Origin: JAYUZR01 sp043751595
GTDB taxonomy: Bacteria > Patescibacteriota > UBA1384 > CAILIB01
Length of the DNA: 64,000 nt
Assembly: GCA_043751595.1 (NCBI GenBank)
Contig: JAYUZR010000042.1
Coordinates: forward strand, 1-64,000
Direction of reading: 5' to 3'
Shown: positions 25,601 through 33,941 of the stretch, piece by piece
Numbering within the stretch: the stretch's first letter is position 1
How the letters are laid out: the number at the start of each line of letters is the position of its first letter
The notes under the pieces: model-generated
The model's database searches: none
What the model was told of the DNA's origin: nothing
The model's input: the letters and a program-made list of their open reading frames with translations, nothing else
Made by a program: the position numbers and the translations under genes

Positions 25601-25630
25601 CGCGCCCTCTCGTATGGGGCGCGTTTTTGT
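25601..25630 (+). terminator. Rho-independent terminator
   Basis: Stem CGCGCCC (25601-25607) with GGGCGCG (25617-25623), followed by TTTTTGTTT, 10 bases after the stop of the preceding gene. Confidence 0.85.
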
Positions 25631-25808
25631 TTCAGAAAAGGTTCACTTTTCCACTCTCCAAAGCATTAACAACTACTTGACCGTAATCGTCACACCAAGA
25701 CCCTTGCAGGAGCAAAAAAAGAAGACTATATTCCGATGCGTCGCTCTAAACGGAGGGACTTTCTTACGCTTTCTTTTTATTTACAAACAATTCGCACTTT
25801 CCGCTCAC

Positions 25809-27434
25809 ATGGATATTGCTCAGCGCCTCAAGCAGAACTGGAAATCAGGCCTTACCGTCTCCCTGGTTTCTATCCCCCTCTCCATTTCACTTGCTGTTGC
25901 GTCTCAAACTACTCCAACTGCCGGAATCATCACTGCAATCTGGGCCGGACTTATTGCTGCGCTCTTTGGAGGCAGTAACTTTAACATCGTGGGCCCTACT
26001 GGGGCCCTTTCTGGTTTAGTAGGGGCCTACGCGATTGCCCATGGAGCCGATACCCTACCAACCCTTGCGGTGGTTTCGGGCCTTATTATTTTGATTGCCT
26101 ACCTCGCTAAGCTAGAGCGCTTCTTGGTTTTTGTACCTGGCAGCACTATGCAGGGCTTTACCTTGGGCGTTGCCTTCGTGATTGGTCTTAACCAGCTTAA
26201 TTACGCACTTGGTTTAAGCGGGCTTACTAGGCACGAAAAGTTTATAGACAACCTAGGTGAGTCACTTAAGCATGTGGGCCAAACCTCAGGCGCAACCTTT
26301 TTTGTCTTCTTAGTTTTCTTAGTGGCAATGTTTGCCCTACTTAAACTGGTACCCAAGATTCCAGGCGCCATCCTCCTTTCTCCTATTGGTATTTTACTCG
26401 GCTACGCTACCACTAACGGGTATATTCACCTTCCACTACAAACCCTTGCCGGCAAATACGGCGATCTTGGCCGCAATATCATCCAACTTCCTCATTTTGC
26501 TTTTGTCAGCGATACCGTAGTAGCCGCCTTCGGCGTTGCGCTGGTCGCCATTTTGGAGACGATGATCTCCGCCAAAATTGCCGACACCATGAGCAAGACT
26601 CGCCATAATGAGCGTAAAGAAATGCTTGGCCTTGGCCTCGCCAATATCGCTTCTGGCTTGGCAGGTGGAATCCCTGCCACGGCTGCACTGGCGCGTACCT
26701 CGCTCAACGTTAAGACTCACGCTACCCACTCTACTTCTGCCGCTATTAGCTCGGTTTGTATCGCTATTATCTCTGGGGCTTTGATCACCTACTTTAAGTT
26801 CATCCCCATGGCGGTAATCGGTGCCATCCTGGTATTTGTGGCAGCCCGCATGGTAGAGGTGCACCACTTTAAGCGCATGTGGAAGTTTGATCGCTTCAAT
26901 TTCTGGCTGGCGCTTTCCGTAGCAGCTATCACGGTTGCCACCGATCCTATTATGGGAATCCTTATCGGAACAGCGGTAAGTGCGGTTATCTTCCTGGAAA
27001 AGCTTTCACATGGCACGGCACAGATCTGGACTGGTGATAAAAAAGGCAGCAAGGTTGATGAGTTCCGCGGCGACAAACTTGGAAAGTTAAGTGGCGATGC
27101 CGAGGTACTTACCTACTCTATCCGCGGCCAGCTTATCTACCTTAATGCCCAGGCGCATGTTTCTCGCTTTGAAAAAGGCCTGGCCCGTCAGTACACCAGT
27201 GTTATTTTGCACCTGAAAGATCTTACTGCTCTTGATGCTGATGGCATTGAAGCCCTTAATGAGATTATTACGATTTGTCAGTCTCACAAGGTAGATGTCT
27301 GCCTGGCTTGTGCCTCCGCGCCTATCCTAGAGCAACTACAGGATGAACTTTCTCAGTTTAAAAACCTACAAAAACACCACCGCGTCTGCCCAAATAGCCC
27401 TGCCGCCCTCGAGGCCCTTGGCTTTGCCACGTAG
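25809..27434 (+). CDS. SulP-family anion transporter with STAS domain
   Basis: 541 residues. The N-terminal 420 form the SLC26/SulP membrane domain; signatures GGSNFNIVGPTGALSGLV and ATAALARTSLNVKTHATHSTSA are visible. A cytoplasmic STAS domain (about 425-541) includes YLNAQAHVSRFEKGL and LKDLTALDADGIEALNEI. Substrates in the family are sulfate, bicarbonate, dicarboxylates and other anions; no carbonic anhydrase or cys gene nearby gives a hint. I use the ATG at 25809; the frame upstream runs through the preceding terminator and is not coding. Confidence 0.92.
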   Translation: MDIAQRLKQNWKSGLTVSLVSIPLSISLAVASQTTPTAGIITAIWAGLIAALFGGSNFNIVGPTGALSGLVGAYAIAHGADTLPTLAVVSGLIILIAYLAKLERFLVFVPGSTMQGFTLGVAFVIGLNQLNYALGLSGLTRHEKFIDNLGESLKHVGQTSGATFFVFLVFLVAMFALLKLVPKIPGAILLSPIGILLGYATTNGYIHLPLQTLAGKYGDLGRNIIQLPHFAFVSDTVVAAFGVALVAILETMISAKIADTMSKTRHNERKEMLGLGLANIASGLAGGIPATAALARTSLNVKTHATHSTSAAISSVCIAIISGALITYFKFIPMAVIGAILVFVAARMVEVHHFKRMWKFDRFNFWLALSVAAITVATDPIMGILIGTAVSAVIFLEKLSHGTAQIWTGDKKGSKVDEFRGDKLGKLSGDAEVLTYSIRGQLIYLNAQAHVSRFEKGLARQYTSVILHLKDLTALDADGIEALNEIITICQSHKVDVCLACASAPILEQLQDELSQFKNLQKHHRVCPNSPAALEALGFAT

Positions 27435-27456
27435 GTATCTACCCCTTCTCGCTCAA

Positions 27457-27482
27457 AATGCGCCCAGGTGGCGCGTTTTTGA
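27457..27482 (+). terminator. Terminator of the SulP gene
   Basis: AAAATGCGCC pairs with GGCGCGTTTTT around CAGGT (27457-27480), ending in a T run shortly after the stop codon. Confidence 0.75.
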
Positions 27483-27503
27483 TTACTCCTCTATACTCCC
27501 GCC

Positions 27504-29162
27504 ATGCTTTTACGACTTCATGTTGAAGAAAAATCGATAGGAACTACCAGTCTCCTCTCCCATTGCACGCTCGAGCTCACCGCCCGGCGCAAAGTTGGCA
27601 TACTCGGAAGAAATGGTACGGGCAAAAGTACCCTGCTTCGCCTGCTTTCTGGCGATGATGACCAGTTTTATGGTACCCGCCAAACCAAGCCCAATCTTAA
27701 CTTGTTGATGACGGCCCAGGAGCACGAAGATGTAGCCGATTGGACGGTTTTTGCGTATTTACTGGCTGCCGTCCCCGAGTACACGCCACTTAAACTGCGG
27801 ATGCAGCACTTTGAGGCTAACCCCTCACCCACGCTCGATGAGGCCTCCGTATATATTGCTGACGAAGAACGCTTTCGTGACCAGGGGTTTTATCAACTAG
27901 AATCCAAGGCCGAAGAATATCTAGAAGCCTTTGGTTTACCGGCCAAAAAGTATGCTATCGCCACCATCGCCAGCCTTTCTGGTGGCCAACGGCGTTTCGT
28001 GGAACTCTGTCGCTGCATGCTGAGTGGTGCCGAAGTACTCTTGCTGGATGAACCAACTAATCACATGGATAGCTATGCCAAGATTCGGTTTATGGATTGG
28101 TTCGCCAACACCGATGCTAGCGTTTGCATGGTTAGTCATGATCGCGATGTGCTGGAGCTAGTAGATGAGATTTATGAACTACGCGAAAACAGGCTGGTTC
28201 GCTTTATTGGCGGCTATAGCCAGTACCTTCTGCAAAACGCTAATCGCACCCTAAGCGAAGTGCAAGAGTGGGAGCAGGGTCAGAATAAACTGGCGCGACT
28301 TAAGGGCCAGCTGCAAACGGCCCATAACCGAAAGCAAGCAGCTAAATCTGATAAAGGAAGGGATCAGGCTAAGACCAAAGAGTTGCAGATTACTCGCTCG
28401 ATTAAGAGCCTGAGTCAGGGACTAGAAAAGCCGGTCTTTTGGATTGATCAAGAAACCTTGGCCGCCGTTAGCCCCACCGTGCTCGAAGGCTACGAGAAAT
28501 ATAAGGCCAAGAATATTCACATTGCCACGAGTAAGGAGCGCGATGAAGAAGTTACTCTCCTTATTTTGCGCAAAGTAAGCGCAGGCTGGAACGATACCCT
28601 CCTGTTTGAGCCAGTAGATCTTAAGCTCAAGTTTGGCGACCGCGTACGGTTGCTTGGGCGCAACGGTGCCGGCAAAAGCACGCTACTTAAGGCAATACGC
28701 GGTGCCTATGAAGAAGTCTGGGTGCCCAACCTGCACACCGCCGGCACCGTACAGCTGCACGACGATGTAAGAATTGGTTTTTACTCCCAAGAAACTCCGG
28801 TCAATTTGTTTGATTTGCCCCTGCGCGACGCCATCGAACAAATCTATCTAGAAGAAGAGATTCCTATCACCACTACCCAGGTCAATTCTCTCCTCGGGAG
28901 CTACTTATTTAATCCCTTAGTTGATGGTCATGCGCTGGTGCGCAACCTCTCCGGTGGCCAGCGGGCACGGTTGCAAATTATTCGGATGCTGGCCAACGAG
29001 CCAAATCTACTTATTTTGGATGAGCCAACCAACCACCTCGATCTCCCTTCGATTGAGGAGCTGGAGAGGGCGCTCACCTCGTTTGGCGGTGCCTTAATCT
29101 ACGTTTCGCATGATACCCACTTTGCCGCGCGAGTGCCGGCGTTTGAGATAGAAATCCGCTAG
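27504..29162 (+). CDS. ABC-F family ATPase
   Basis: 552 residues with two ABC domains and no membrane segment. Domain 1: Walker A GRNGTGKST (35-43), signature LSGGQRRF, Walker B LLLDEPTNH. Domain 2: GRNGAGKST, LSGGQRAR, LLILDEPTNH. A charged helical linker rich in Lys and Gln joins them, as in ABC-F translation factors (Uup, EttA, antibiotic-resistance members), which act at the ribosomal E site. The subfamily cannot be settled by eye. TATACT lies 6 bases before the ATG. Confidence 0.92.
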   Translation: MLLRLHVEEKSIGTTSLLSHCTLELTARRKVGILGRNGTGKSTLLRLLSGDDDQFYGTRQTKPNLNLLMTAQEHEDVADWTVFAYLLAAVPEYTPLKLRMQHFEANPSPTLDEASVYIADEERFRDQGFYQLESKAEEYLEAFGLPAKKYAIATIASLSGGQRRFVELCRCMLSGAEVLLLDEPTNHMDSYAKIRFMDWFANTDASVCMVSHDRDVLELVDEIYELRENRLVRFIGGYSQYLLQNANRTLSEVQEWEQGQNKLARLKGQLQTAHNRKQAAKSDKGRDQAKTKELQITRSIKSLSQGLEKPVFWIDQETLAAVSPTVLEGYEKYKAKNIHIATSKERDEEVTLLILRKVSAGWNDTLLFEPVDLKLKFGDRVRLLGRNGAGKSTLLKAIRGAYEEVWVPNLHTAGTVQLHDDVRIGFYSQETPVNLFDLPLRDAIEQIYLEEEIPITTTQVNSLLGSYLFNPLVDGHALVRNLSGGQRARLQIIRMLANEPNLLILDEPTNHLDLPSIEELERALTSFGGALIYVSHDTHFAARVPAFEIEIR

Positions 29163-29200
29163 CTTCGCCTTTTTCATCTTCATGAAATAGAATAAAGGGG

Positions 29201-30238
29201 ATGAAACCCCCAAAAGCACTATGGATAGGAATTGGCCTTGGCGCCTTAGCCTATTTGGTGTGCATGGGAATTGCCCTTGCCAGTGGCGTGCAGGTTATTA
29301 CGCCGGTAGTTGCCGTGCATCCAACAAAAACCAGGCCACTATTACCGCCAAAAACAGGTCCGGTAGCAGAATCACCCACCGAGGTATTTACCCGGCAAGC
29401 ACTTGAGTTGGTGGATGAGAAAGGCACGCCGGACGCCATCGCCTTTGTCCAAAAACGCCTTACCGAAGACCCAACCCTGGCCCGCAGCTGCCACGGGGTG
29501 ATGCATGAAATCGGGCACGAAACCCTTGAACACCATACCTACCAAGAGGCCCTAAGCTTTGATACCAAGGTGTGCGGCTCGGGATATCTGCACGGCATTG
29601 TCGAGCGCGCTTTTAGTAAGGAGCCCGACCCCGCTACGGCTTTAGCCAAGTTTTGCACCTCGCGAGATGGGCGTTGCGTACACGGACTGGGCCACGGCGT
29701 ACTCCTGCACACTGAGGGTGATATTAGTGAGGCAATTCCTCTTTGCTCCCTACTTACCAGAGAAAGTCGCTCGTACTGTGCAGAAGGGTTATTTATGGAG
29801 CACTTTGGCAAAGATAGCACCGGTAATTTGAAGTTAACCGAAGACGATACCCACTTACTTGATGCCTGTCACGGGCTACGTAGTCCTTACGCCGATGCCT
29901 GCTATTTTTACGGACCAACCAGCTACTTGGGCCGGCATACGGATGATTTTACTGGTGCATTAACCTGGTGCCGCGCCCTGGGTGGCGGGAGTAATTGCAT
30001 TCGTGGAGTAGGTAGTCGTGCGATGAAATATCATATTGATGAACCTTCCTATTCGTGGAAGTTGTGTGCAGGATTATCTAATAGCGAAAAAGGGATTTGT
30101 ACTGATGGCGCTATTGGCTATCTATTGGTGCACACCGAGAGTTTTCAACCTGCCAAAGACTTTTGCGCCACGCTTACTGGCGATGATCGGAGTCTGTGCG
30201 ATGCTGCCATTTTAAAGCGAAGGCATTGGTTTGATTGA
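29201..30238 (+). CDS. Anchored secreted protein with Cys/His repeats
   Basis: 345 residues: an N-terminal membrane anchor (about 8-30), a Pro-rich stretch, then a repeated pattern of Cys-x2-Gly or Cys-x2-His/Ser blocks: SCHGVMHEIGH, VCGSGYLHGIVE, CVHGLGHGVLLH, YCAEGLFMEHF, ACHGL, NCIRGVG, ICTDGAIGYLLVH, LCDAA. Paired short helices of about 35-40 residues make it look like a disulfide- or metal-stabilised solenoid related in layout to Sel1/TPR arrays. Extracytoplasmic, with about 16 Cys, so a possible client of the thioredoxin/DipZ proteins in this window. TAGAAT lies 7 bases before the ATG. Function unknown. Confidence 0.72.
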   Translation: MKPPKALWIGIGLGALAYLVCMGIALASGVQVITPVVAVHPTKTRPLLPPKTGPVAESPTEVFTRQALELVDEKGTPDAIAFVQKRLTEDPTLARSCHGVMHEIGHETLEHHTYQEALSFDTKVCGSGYLHGIVERAFSKEPDPATALAKFCTSRDGRCVHGLGHGVLLHTEGDISEAIPLCSLLTRESRSYCAEGLFMEHFGKDSTGNLKLTEDDTHLLDACHGLRSPYADACYFYGPTSYLGRHTDDFTGALTWCRALGGGSNCIRGVGSRAMKYHIDEPSYSWKLCAGLSNSEKGICTDGAIGYLLVHTESFQPAKDFCATLTGDDRSLCDAAILKRRHWFD

Positions 30239-30255
30239 TTAGTAGCTCTAGGAGG

Positions 30256-30284
30256 TCGACAAAAAGAGACTTTTGTGGTATAAG
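30256..30284 (+). promoter_or_regulatory. Promoter of the GH18 gene
   Basis: TCGACA (30256-30261), 17-base spacer, TATAAG (30279-30284), each one base off consensus. A leader of about 40 bases follows with a small hairpin (CCTCA-CATT-TGAGG), so this gene is not leaderless. Confidence 0.6.
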
Positions 30285-30332
30285 ACAGCGTCAACCTCAC
30301 ATTTGAGGACCTGACAGAATTGAGTATTGGAC

Positions 30333-31349
30333 ATGAACAAATTGAAGTTTATCTGGCTGGTGGCAGCCCTGACCCTTTGGGCAGGCACTGCCTTCGCCCA
30401 AGTCTTGCCGCCTTCCGGCGGCTTCGTCTCGGGTGGTCAGGGCACTCCGCCCAACCCGCCCAGTCGCCGCTTTACGCCACCACCAGCTCTCCCGCGTACG
30501 CAAGTGCGTGAAGGGTACCTGCCGGCCTACCGGTTTGACTCGGTCAACCTGGCAGAGGTTGGCCGTAATTTTGACCGCGTCATCATCTTCTCCGTCGGCC
30601 CCACGGCCGAAGGAGAGATCGATCTGACCGGGGTCGGCAACCTCGGGATCGTCAAGCGACTCAAGGATGCCGGCGTCAAGCAGGTATTTCTGGCGGTTGG
30701 CGGGGCGAATCGCTCTTCCAACATGCTGAGCGTCTGCTCGCAGTCGCCGCTCCGCGCGGCCTTCGTCACCAACCTTGTTGAACTCTGCAATGCTAGCAAC
30801 ATTGACGGGGTAGACTTGGATTGGGAAGAAGAGACTCCGCAAGCCAAGGCGGCAGCCAAGCCCTATCTGAACCAACTGATCGTCGATCTCTCCTCCGCCC
30901 TACACGGCGTGGGAAAGAAGGTTTCCGCCGCCGTCTCCGATCGGGAGCAACTTACCTCAAGCGCAGTCGTTGCCCTGGACCTTCTGCATCTGATGCTCTA
31001 TGAGCAGCGGGCGCAAGAGGGACACAGCACCTTCGACTACGCCGAACGAGAGGTTACCGAGTGGTCGCTGCGGGTTAGCCCAGTCAAGATATCGTTGGGA
31101 GTTCCTTTCTTCGGAAAGAACCTCGCCACCGGTGATGCTAAGACTTACGCCGACCTGGTCGGCATGGTCAAAGCTGCCGGCAGCGACATCAACTTGGACA
31201 TGGTCGCCGGGTACTCCTACAACGGACCTGCAACCATCGCGCGGAAGCTGGCATTCGCCAAGTCTCGCGGACTGGGCGCGGTCTTTGCCTGGGAGATAGG
31301 CCAGGATGCACCAGGAGCAGATTCTCTCGGAAAACTCTTCGCGAAATAG
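30333..31349 (+). CDS. Secreted glycoside hydrolase family 18 (chitinase-like) protein
   Basis: 338 residues from the ATG at 30333. Signal peptide with cleavage after AFA (22/23), a Pro-rich spacer to about residue 55, then a single GH18 barrel with the catalytic signature DGVDLDWE (D158, D161, D163, acid E165). The last strand, AVFAWEIGQDA, carries the Trp that ends the GH18 active site. Likely acts on chitin, chitooligosaccharides or peptidoglycan-type glycans outside the cell. Base composition is more GC-rich than the flanking genes, with C/G-ending codons, and the gene stands alone between its own promoter and terminator, which suggests transfer. Confidence 0.9.
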   Translation: MNKLKFIWLVAALTLWAGTAFAQVLPPSGGFVSGGQGTPPNPPSRRFTPPPALPRTQVREGYLPAYRFDSVNLAEVGRNFDRVIIFSVGPTAEGEIDLTGVGNLGIVKRLKDAGVKQVFLAVGGANRSSNMLSVCSQSPLRAAFVTNLVELCNASNIDGVDLDWEEETPQAKAAAKPYLNQLIVDLSSALHGVGKKVSAAVSDREQLTSSAVVALDLLHLMLYEQRAQEGHSTFDYAEREVTEWSLRVSPVKISLGVPFFGKNLATGDAKTYADLVGMVKAAGSDINLDMVAGYSYNGPATIARKLAFAKSRGLGAVFAWEIGQDAPGADSLGKLFAK

Positions 31350-31370
31350 AAAGAAAGGATGGTGATACTC

Positions 31371-31402
31371 AAAAGGCCCTCGAGGATTCGGGGGCTTTTT
31401 GC
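31371..31402 (+). terminator. Terminator of the GH18 gene
   Basis: AAAAGGCCCTCG pairs with CGGGGGCTTTTT across GAGGATT-type loop bases (31371-31400), followed by further Ts, about 22 bases after the stop. Confidence 0.85.
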
Positions 31403-31445
31403 TTTTTGTACTTTGTTGGCTATAGGAGCAGGATATTCTCATTAA

Positions 31446-31459
31446 AAATGCGACTCGCT
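31446..31459. repeat. Left terminal inverted repeat of the IS
   Basis: Fourteen bases, AAATGCGACTCGCT, matching the right repeat with one mismatch. The outer part of the repeat continues to 31437. Confidence 0.85.
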
Positions 31460-31501
31460 AAGCTGAAGGTGTAAGCCAATCAGTAACTAGGAGAGTCGCA
31501 C

Positions 31502-32356
31502 GTGAATACTGTAGATCAAATTGAAATAGCCTGGAAGCTATACAGCCGAGGTGTTGGAGTGGGTGAAATAGCCTTGAGTCTTTCAGTCCACCGAGCAACG
31601 GTATACCGCTGGATTGCTGGCATAAAACGAGCTGGATGCCTTCGCTCTTTCTTAAAGAGATATGCTTCAGCCAAGAAACGAGCCCGAGTAACCCGGATTC
31701 ATCCTCATGCAGAGATCTTGCTTAAGGAGCAGCGCAGAAAGACCGGATACTGCGGCCAGAAGCTTGTCTTCTGGCTCAAGAAAAAGCATGGCATTTCTCT
31801 TTCGGTGGCCCATGCATATCGCTTACTTAAAAAGCACTTTGTCTTAAGCTCTAAATGGAGGAAGTGGGTGAAGAGACCAAAGCTCCCGCAAGTTACCCAT
31901 CCAAACCAAGTGATTCAGATGGACGGTATCGACTTTGGAGGCATCTGGGTGCATACCTTCGTGGACTGCTATACCAGAAGAGCCCATGCGGTTGCTGTGT
32001 TAGACAAGACGGCAGCATCTGCGGCGTACGCCGCAGAACAGGCGGCTGCAGTGTTCGGGAGTATTCTGTGGCTGCAGACAGATAACGGGTCTGAGTATGG
32101 ACCGAGCTTCGATATTCTAACGAAGGGCTGGTATCTAAACCGAAGAAGAATCCACCCAGGATGCTCAAACGAGAACGGATTCGTTGAATCCTTCAACCGC
32201 ACCGTTCGAAAAGAATGCTTAGGCTGGGGAAAGTACCGCCCAGAACAACAGACCAAGGTACAAGCAAGGCTAAACGCCTTCCTTCTTGAATACCACACCG
32301 AGAGACCTCATCTCTCACTTAACTTCCTTACCCCGAATGAGTTCATGCTTAAGTGA
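31502..32356 (+). CDS. IS481-family transposase
   Basis: 284 residues, intact. N-terminal HTH (LSLSVHRATVYRWIAG) and a second HTH region, then an rve integrase domain with the DDE triad: D in QMDGID, D in QTDNGSEY, and E in NGFVESFNRT. The end PHLSLNFLTPNEF is typical of the family. The GTG-ATG region near 31502 starts just after AGGAG. The last codons run into the right inverted repeat. The lack of frameshifts suggests a recent or still active copy. Confidence 0.93.
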   Translation: MNTVDQIEIAWKLYSRGVGVGEIALSLSVHRATVYRWIAGIKRAGCLRSFLKRYASAKKRARVTRIHPHAEILLKEQRRKTGYCGQKLVFWLKKKHGISLSVAHAYRLLKKHFVLSSKWRKWVKRPKLPQVTHPNQVIQMDGIDFGGIWVHTFVDCYTRRAHAVAVLDKTAASAAYAAEQAAAVFGSILWLQTDNGSEYGPSFDILTKGWYLNRRRIHPGCSNENGFVESFNRTVRKECLGWGKYRPEQQTKVQARLNAFLLEYHTERPHLSLNFLTPNEFMLK

Positions 32357-32365
32357 GTCGCATTT
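32352..32365. repeat. Right terminal inverted repeat of the IS
   Basis: AGTGAGTCGCATTT, the reverse complement of the left repeat with one mismatch, overlapping the transposase stop codon. Confidence 0.85.
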
Positions 32366-32386
32366 GACATGAGACAATCCGGGAGC

Positions 32387-32415
32387 TTGACATGTCTTAA
32401 GAATAGGCGTATAAA
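32387..32415 (+). promoter_or_regulatory. Near-perfect sigma-70-type promoter just outside the IS
   Basis: TTGACA (32387-32392), 17-base spacer, TATAAA (32410-32415). It lies 10 bases beyond the right end of the IS and drives the structured leader and membrane gene downstream. The same ten bases TTGACATGTC occur in the promoter of the PEP-CTERM gene at 36997. Confidence 0.8.
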
Positions 32416-32530
32416 GCTCCCTTACGTCCTTTTGGACACGAGAGCTGACCCTCTCGTGAAGGATGGGCGTAAGGCTCATCCTCTTTGGCGTTTTTCAAAA
32501 ACGTCATCGCACCTTGAAAGGTCGTATAAA
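32416..32530 (+). ncRNA. Structured 5' leader with mutually exclusive pairings
   Basis: About 110 bases between promoter and ATG hold five hairpins: GTCC-TTTT-GGAC (32426-32437), CACGAGAG/CTCTCGTG (32437-32444 with 32451-32458), GGATGGGC/GCTCATCC (32461-32468 with 32474-32481), CGTTTTT/AAAAACG (32489-32503) and CCTT/AAGG near the start codon. CTTACGTCC (32421-32429) can instead pair with GGGCGTAAG (32465-32473), which would break the first and third hairpins. Such competing folds are typical of riboswitches or thermosensors; I match no known class. Confidence 0.5.
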
Positions 32531-33241
32531 ATGAAAACACTCGCTCTTTCCGTCGACGCCAATGGCGCGCCAGCCTTGCTTCCCACTGGCGAAATCCTGA
32601 AGGGCAGCTGGACAGCTGCTCACACCGCTTCCCAAGAGGAAGCCAAAGGCCTCCTCGGTCCCCAGCACGTTACAGTGCCCCAGACCGAGAAGAAGCTGAC
32701 CACAGCAGTGAACGCTCCTACGCTTGGAAAACTCGTACCTGCAGAGGTACGGATTTCCCGGGCGGACCAGGAAAAGTTCACAGCTGCCCAGAAGAACGCC
32801 CTCGGCGACCAGAAAGCCGAGAAGTATATTCAAGAGGTTGGGCTCGATGCCCGAACTCTACGAGGGCTAGCTCTCATGAATATCCTTGGTATATGGATCG
32901 GGTACAAGATAGGGGCCTTCGGCCTCATCGTAAATCTGCTCCTTCTCTGGATCACAGCTGGAATCTGGAAGGATTACACCTTCCGAGTCCTTCGAGAGTG
33001 GTTAACACTCTCGAACCAACTCACCCGGGCACAGAGAAACTGGTTTCGAGCCAGTAATCAATGGTGGTACTTCAAGTATCTCCTTGTATTTCTCTTCGTC
33101 ACTCTGGCGGCAAACGGCTACATGCTCTACGGAGCAGGCAGCCAACTCATCAATAAGAACCTCCACCCGGAGGCTCCAAAGCTGAGCATCGCCAAAAAGT
33201 TGCCCGCCGTAAAAAGTGGGCACCACAAAAAACACCGGTAG
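32531..33241 (+). CDS. Membrane protein, function unknown
   Basis: 236 residues from the ATG at 32531, preceded by AAAGG. A soluble N-terminal half (about 110 residues, Ala/Lys/Glu-rich) is followed by two closely spaced hydrophobic helices (about 118-145), an amphipathic Trp/Arg-rich middle region, one more helix (about 183-205) and a Lys/His-rich tail ending HHKKHR. I recognise no family. Its consensus promoter, long leader and double terminator set it apart from the surrounding genes. Confidence 0.6.
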   Translation: MKTLALSVDANGAPALLPTGEILKGSWTAAHTASQEEAKGLLGPQHVTVPQTEKKLTTAVNAPTLGKLVPAEVRISRADQEKFTAAQKNALGDQKAEKYIQEVGLDARTLRGLALMNILGIWIGYKIGAFGLIVNLLLLWITAGIWKDYTFRVLREWLTLSNQLTRAQRNWFRASNQWWYFKYLLVFLFVTLAANGYMLYGAGSQLINKNLHPEAPKLSIAKKLPAVKSGHHKKHR

Positions 33242-33270
33242 CGAAAAAGCTACCACCAAAAAGAACAGCC

Positions 33271-33335
33271 GCCACCCGACCCCGGGTGGCGCTTTTCGTA
33301 TATAACAAAACAGCCCCTTGCGGGGCTGTTTTTCG
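33271..33335. terminator. Tandem terminators
   Basis: First stem GCCACCC (33271-33277) with GGGTGGC (33284-33290) then CTTTT; second stem AAAACAGCCCC (33307-33317) with GGGGCTGTTTT (33322-33332) then more T. The second can act in both directions and separates this gene from the convergent one ending at 33360. Confidence 0.85.
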
Positions 33336-33359
33336 GATTGTAACGAAAGGGCTGCGCGC

Positions 33360-33920
33360 TTACTGGGTCGTGGTGGTTGATGCCGCCGCAGGATCCCCCA
33401 TCATCCCCCTGCCCATTCCGCCATGATGACCGCCGCGTCCGCCAGGACCGCCGGCTGGGCGTAGGTAGCTGATATCGATGCCATTATCGGTTGCCCACTT
33501 CTGGAGAGCAGTACGCTCGGCGTCCATAGCTGTTTTCCGTTCGGCATCAGTCTTGCCTTCCATGGCAGTATGGTTCGCCTCACGGGAAGCTTGCATCTCG
33601 GCCTGCTTAGCAATAATCAGAGCCTTTTGGGCTTCGGTAATTTTGCCATCAGTGACGAGCCCAGAAAGCCGGGTTTCTTCGGATGCTTTCATCTCGGCAG
33701 TGCGCGTTGCTTCTTGAGCAGTGTGCGTGTCATCAACTACTTTTTGCACATCGGTCTTGTTCAGGTTGAACTTGCTAACCAGCGCATCGATGAGAGCGCT
33801 ATCCCGAGTTGTACTAGTGGAAGAAGCAGCAGCGGCAAAGGTGTGGGTAGCACCGATTCCGACCACTCCAGCCGAGGCGATTGCCAGGGCAATTGCAAGC
33901 TGTTTATTGAGCTTAGCCAT
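33360..33920 (-). CDS. Secreted Ala/Met/Gly-rich helical protein, possible target of the adjacent two-component system
   Basis: 186 residues. Signal peptide (about 1-29, cut near FAAAA), then a helical region rich in Ala, Glu, Lys and Thr with NLNKTDVQKVVDDTHT and GKITEAQKALI, and a C-terminal Gly/His/Met segment (GGPGGRGGHHGGMGRGMMG) that could bind metal. It resembles the many short exported helical proteins of Patescibacteria and, in layout only, CpxP/Spy-like proteins. It lies just downstream of a sensor kinase gene; an inverted repeat and a copy of the response-regulator box lie upstream. Confidence 0.7.
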   Translation of the reverse strand: MAKLNKQLAIALAIASAGVVGIGATHTFAAAASSTSTTRDSALIDALVSKFNLNKTDVQKVVDDTHTAQEATRTAEMKASEETRLSGLVTDGKITEAQKALIIAKQAEMQASREANHTAMEGKTDAERKTAMDAERTALQKWATDNGIDISYLRPAGGPGGRGGHHGGMGRGMMGDPAAASTTTTQ

Positions 33921-33941
33921 GTAAGTGACTTACGAATAAGG

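Larger units (their letters stand above)
31435..32376 (+). mobile_element. IS481-like insertion sequence
   Basis: About 942 bp with one transposase gene and imperfect terminal inverted repeats. The left end has TCTCAT (31437-31442), three unmatched bases, then AAATGCGACTC (31446-31456); the right end has the reverse complement GAGTCGCATTT (32355-32365), three unmatched bases, then ATGAGA (32369-32374). The right end reads TGTCTCAT from outside, a TGT start as in IS481 elements. I see no clear target duplication; flanking GGAT and ATCC are inverted, not direct. Only one copy is in the window. Confidence 0.85.

Noticed and set aside
25551..25808. Extended N-terminus of the SulP gene
   Set aside because: The extension overlaps the previous gene and its terminator; the ATG at 25809 gives the normal family start.
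30333..31349. Assembly chimera explaining the GC-rich GH18 gene
   Set aside because: Promoter and terminator are intact and native-type genes lie on both sides; similar units recur at 37078 and 55530, so transfer is the simpler reading.
31431..32380. Target-site duplication of the IS
   Set aside because: The flanking GGAT and ATCC are inverted to each other, not repeated directly; no duplication can be claimed.
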